From Thalassia testudinum (taxonomy: Eukaryota > Streptophyta > Magnoliopsida > Alismatales > Hydrocharitaceae): DNA of 64,000 bases. A program made the translations under genes and the position numbers. The stretch is taken from the NCBI GenBank assembly GCA_037157565.1, contig JAZHRO010000073.1, forward strand, positions 15,692,501-15,756,500, given 5' to 3'. Below the pieces are notes generated by a model. The model was given only the letters and a program-made list of their open reading frames with translations. It did not search any database and was not told where the DNA came from. Below are positions 60,735-64,000 of the stretch, piece by piece (the stretch's first letter is position 1; each line of letters starts with the position of its first letter).

Positions 60735-60752
60735 GTTGGGAGGCACCCCAAC
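60735..60752 (+). other. Hairpin after the pol stop of E
   Basis: GTTGGG, loop AGGCAC, CCCAAC; perfect 6-bp stem 48 bases after the integrase stop. Element B has TGGGAGGCAACCC at 9872-9884 in the comparable place. Confidence 0.55.
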
Positions 60753-60989
60753 AACACTCACCATCGACCATCACTTTTCACTTCATTGTCACGATCACTT
60801 CAGTTTTCACTTCACCACCCACCATCCACCCACCCTACCACGCTGCTGTATACCCTGCACTTCAGCTCTCGTTACCCGATCTTTCATCCTTTCTCTACCC
60901 TTCCCTGCATGCATATGAGGACAGCATCATTTGGCATGGGGGGTGGATAGGCATCCTTAGGATTTGGGTATTTTAGGGTATCATGCAGT

Positions 60990-61025
<36 letters not shown>

Positions 61026-61498
61026 AAAAAAGATGCAAATAAGTCAGTATATCTCACAAATGTTTGTCAAATCTTCCTACGAAAAAGTTCTGTTTTCCTT
61101 GAGCCACAAATGTCAGAAAATGGGAGTTGATTTTTCCGTCATCTTTTTAAAGGGTCAATCCGAAGACACGAGCTAAAACTGGGACCAACCTTTACTTAAA
61201 AATTCGTGAAACCCTGGGCTTGAGTCTTAATGTTCATCTGGTCAGTCTTGATCCTTCACTATGCACAAACCATAATCTCTTGAGCTCTCGAGTATGGTAA
61301 AAACCTCCTGGATCCTGGAAATCGTACTTAAGGTTTAAATATCAAGGGTCCTGGTTAGTCGAGAGATGATCTTTGTCATATGAGACTTAAAGTACTGGTA
61401 GTCTTCTCTACAATTGGTTCTCACAATATCCAACAATAAACACACCTATGAAGAAAATCTTCAGCTTAAAGATCATTTCTAAATACTACAAAAAAATG
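60753..61498 (+). other. 3' untranslated region of E
   Basis: Matches D 45063-46337 with a roughly 500-base internal deletion. The internal tract GGCATGGGGGGTGG is at 60933-60946, and a TA run lies at 60996-61022. No gene seen. Confidence 0.75.
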
Positions 61499-61535
61499 TT
61501 TTGCTAGGGACTAGCAAAAGATAGGCATGGGGGTA
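61499..61535 (+). other. Stem-loop and polypurine tract of E
   Basis: TTTTGCTAG (61499-61507), loop GGA, CTAGCAAAA (61511-61519), then AGGCATGGGGGTA (61523-61535) abutting the LTR. Confidence 0.85.
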
Positions 61536-63786
61536 TGATTGCACCGCAAAAATACACCTGCAATAGTGCCTTCTTGTGCTTTTTCCTAGCATTACCTATG
61601 CATATTAGGGTTCCATAATCGCATTTGTAAAAATACATGCATGCATGCATTTAATTGAGAGGAGAGGAGAATAAATAAGTGGCCTTGCAATTTACATTTT
61701 TCCTCAAGTGCATCTCAGCTAATTCACCATCTTTTTATTTTTTATTTCACTTGCATTTTTAAATCTTTCCTGCGTCTGCATGCATCTTCTTCTTCTCCTT
61801 GCGCCATTCCTTTCTCCAGCCCTTCCCTGCGGCTGCCACTCCCTGTCGTGCCCCATGCAGCCGCATGCATAGCCAGGGCATGGCTGTGCATGCCTTCCTC
61901 CTCTATAAAAAAGAGGGTTCGGCTCCTTCTTGTAGCAGCCTGGTCCCAGCCAAAAAAAAAACCTGCAGCTTCTTCTTCTCCAGGCCACCGTCCTCTCCTC
62001 ACTCTCCCTCCACACGTCGGCCCTCCTCGGAGACACCCGGCGGATAGGAGTCTTCACTGTGGTGGGCACCCACCACCGTGAAACCACCACTTTCCCAGCC
62101 TTCGCCCCTTCCTTCACTGCATGCACCTGCGAGCGCCAGCGCCTGCTCTCCATGTAGTGCGGAGCGCTACAGCCTCCTCTCCGTGCGGCCACTCCCTCGA
62201 GTGCACTCTCCTCGCGCGCATACGCGCCCATGCGCGTGCATTTGGAAGCCTCCAGATGGTGCTCTGAAGCTGCAGACGTCTTAACTCGCCTCCCTCACCT
62301 ACAGCAGCACGGCTGCTCTCTCTCTCTCCTGCTCTCCCTCTCTCTCTCTCACTCAATCTCACAACACTCTCTTTACCGACACTTACACACACATACACTC
62401 ACACTTCGCACACAGACACACACCTATACTCTATGATATACATATATATATGCATACTTATATATATTTATATACATATATATACATACATACATACATA
62501 TATATATATATATACATACATACATATAGTAGTACCTATATACTTATGTATTAGTATACATACATATATATATACATATATATATCTATATACTTATATC
62601 TATATATATGGTAGTATTTATATAACTAAGTATTAGTATACTTATATATATATACATATATATTTACGTATATGCATATACTTATACATATATATATATA
62701 TATATGTATAACTAAGTATAGATACATATATATATATATATATACACACCTACATATATATACATCTATATATACATATATATATATCTAGCTACATATA
62801 TCTGTATATACATATATTACTATATACATATACATACATATATATTTACATCTATATAGTTATATATACATACTTATACATATATATATATATATTTATA
62901 TATATATATATATATATATAGATCTATACATATATCTATCTATACTTATATATATATATATTTACATACCTATATATATATACATATACATATATACATA
63001 TATATATACACATATATATGTATACATATATATACCTATTTATAACCATATATACATAAAGATATATTTACATATATACATATATATATATATATTTTCA
63101 CATTATTTACCATACGCTGTATCGCGGGAACATCTGCACCAGTTGCTAATATTCCCCAATACACGCGTACAAAAAGCGTGGTCACATACATCTTCCACCA
63201 TCCATCCCACACTCCACACGGCACCTCGTCCTGTTGGTTGCGTCTTTCTAAACGACGATCGACTTGACACCGTGCTACACTCCATCTCTGCCTTCACCCC
63301 CACCCCTTTATACATATATAATATATACCTATATATATATACTATATTTACTTTATTTCTGCTTCTCTTTCATGTCAATAAAAAGATAAAAAAATATATA
63401 AAAGAGAAAAGATAATCCTTGACTTGCAGGTACTCCGTCTTGCGAATAGCAAGACCCATTTTGGAAACCTGTTTTGGCTCAAAGCCAGGAACTTAATTTT
63501 GAGGATGTGCCTCAAGGACAAAGATTACCAGAAAAAAATATAAATAGAAAAAACACCAAAAACACAATAAACGAATGGAAGAGACTTGTTGTAGGAAAGG
63601 CGTAGAAACTTAACTTGTAACCCCACTTCCCTGAGTTCGACCCTGGGCCTAAAAGTGACCAAGATAAAATCAAGTAGGCCAGGTTAAAAATTTTGTAAAG
63701 AGATGGTTAGGTCCGATTTATGTTAACCACTATACACACTTCAACGATAAAATCACCATATTAACAACTATTCGGGTCTGACACCA
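61536..63786 (+). repeat. 3' LTR of E, internally deleted
   Basis: 2,251 bp, 657 shorter than the 5' LTR. After the 5' third it jumps from about 62098 to sequence matching 52500, losing the stretch that holds the CACTGTAGCCAC hairpin. It keeps the CACGGTGGTG-type hairpin (62053-62081) that the 5' LTR lacks. CATGCATG run at 61636-61650, TATA at 61903-61913, AT minisatellite at 62430-63110. Confidence 0.88.
62430..63110. repeat. AT minisatellite in the 3' LTR of E
   Basis: About 680 bp; marker blocks near 62550 and 62630, about 80 bases apart, so unit number differs from the 5' LTR. Confidence 0.9.
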
Positions 63787-64000
63787 TGCACCGTGCTGCA
63801 TGAAGAGCTGGAGCAGGAGCAAGAAAACGTACGCGGGCGAAGGGAGTGGGTGACGCGGGCGGGTGTGGGCGACGCGGGCGCACGCAGACGCATGGGTGGG
63901 CGCTAGAGCGGGCACGGGGCGAGACACGCTTGCGGACGAAGGCCGATTGCAGCACGTCGGGTGACCGGATAAGTGAGAAACTTACCCGTCACCCCACTGT
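63787..64000 (-). repeat. 5' LTR of C, third fragment, cut by window end
   Basis: Matches 18259-18478 of C's 3' LTR. By that alignment about 1.1 kb of this LTR lies beyond the window. Confidence 0.9.

Larger units (their letters stand above)
51369..63786 (+). mobile_element. Athila-type gypsy element E, pol-bearing, capsid-deleted
   Basis: 12,418 bp, plus strand, with LTRs, PBS, leader, shortened gag, protease, RT-RNaseH, integrase and two purine tracts. Flanks are CACAC (51364-51368) and TGCAC (63787-63791). The homologous site in C's other LTR reads CGCGCC, so both can derive from CGCAC by CpG decay on opposite strands. It lies in C's 5' LTR, about 310 bases of LTR away from D. Confidence 0.9.
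16782..64000 (-). mobile_element. Athila-type gypsy element C, pol-deleted, split by D, E and F
   Basis: A minus-strand element. Left to right on the plus strand it shows its 3' LTR (16782-19581), purine tract, 3' untranslated region with a pol-deletion scar, protease and gag remnants, a leader interrupted by copia element F, a PBS (36423-36440), and a 5' LTR interrupted by D and E that runs off the window. The LTR starts TGATTGCA and ends TGACCAACA in element orientation. Its gag is nearly identical to that of D. RT, RNaseH and integrase are absent, so it is non-autonomous. Confidence 0.85.

Noticed and set aside
1..64000. Host genes or bacterial/viral cargo
   Set aside because: Every long protein-like frame is explained by retroelement gag, pol or the third ORF, except the unknown frame of element B.

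Overview
This window is repeat-dense plant nuclear DNA made of nested LTR retrotransposons. I see no cellular gene, rRNA, tRNA gene or CRISPR array. The evidence for a plant is Athila-type Ty3/gypsy elements (primer-binding sites matching plant tRNA-Asp, the typical capsid core, an ALLDLGSSINLIP protease, FMDD reverse transcriptase) and a Sirevirus-like Ty1/copia element (initiator tRNA-Met primer-binding site, long gag with a coiled coil, an extra ORF after pol). The nesting suggests a large-genome seed plant; I cannot name the species.

Layout. 1-16781 is an old mosaic: a decayed integrase (A), LTR-like pieces, an element B (~5206-14079) whose cargo is one long broken acidic reading frame of unknown function, and an LTR plus PBS of a further element (G). 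At 16782 a minus-strand Athila-type element (C) begins and runs past the end of the window. Its left (3') LTR is 16782-19581. Its gag-protease remnants lie at 21186-24015, its PBS at 36423-36440, and its 5' LTR is cut into three pieces (36448-37727, 51059-51368, 63787-64000).

Four later insertions sit inside C. F is a young, apparently coding-intact Sirevirus-like copia element (24100-35133, minus, TSD CAAAT) in C's leader. D (37728-51058, plus, TSD TATAC) and E (51369-63786, plus, decayed TSD) are relatives of C that jumped into C's own 5' LTR. H is a copia solo LTR (46380-48100, TSD TGATT) that landed five bases into D's 3' LTR.

How the parts relate. C and D keep gag and protease but share one RT-RNaseH-integrase deletion scar, so a pol-less form must have been mobilised in trans. 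E keeps pol but has lost about 321 codons of the capsid region. The LTRs of C, D and E (2.25-2.96 kb) share an AT minisatellite, two hairpins, CATGCATG (RY) repeats, and a stem-loop beside the polypurine tract. F carries two separate arrays of GACGTC palindromes, one in its LTR upstream of a TATA box and one between pol and its third ORF. The same motif recurs in solo LTR H. I regard this as the most interesting regulatory architecture here.

All boundaries were read by eye. Boundaries given with a TSD are firm; those in 1-16781 are approximate.
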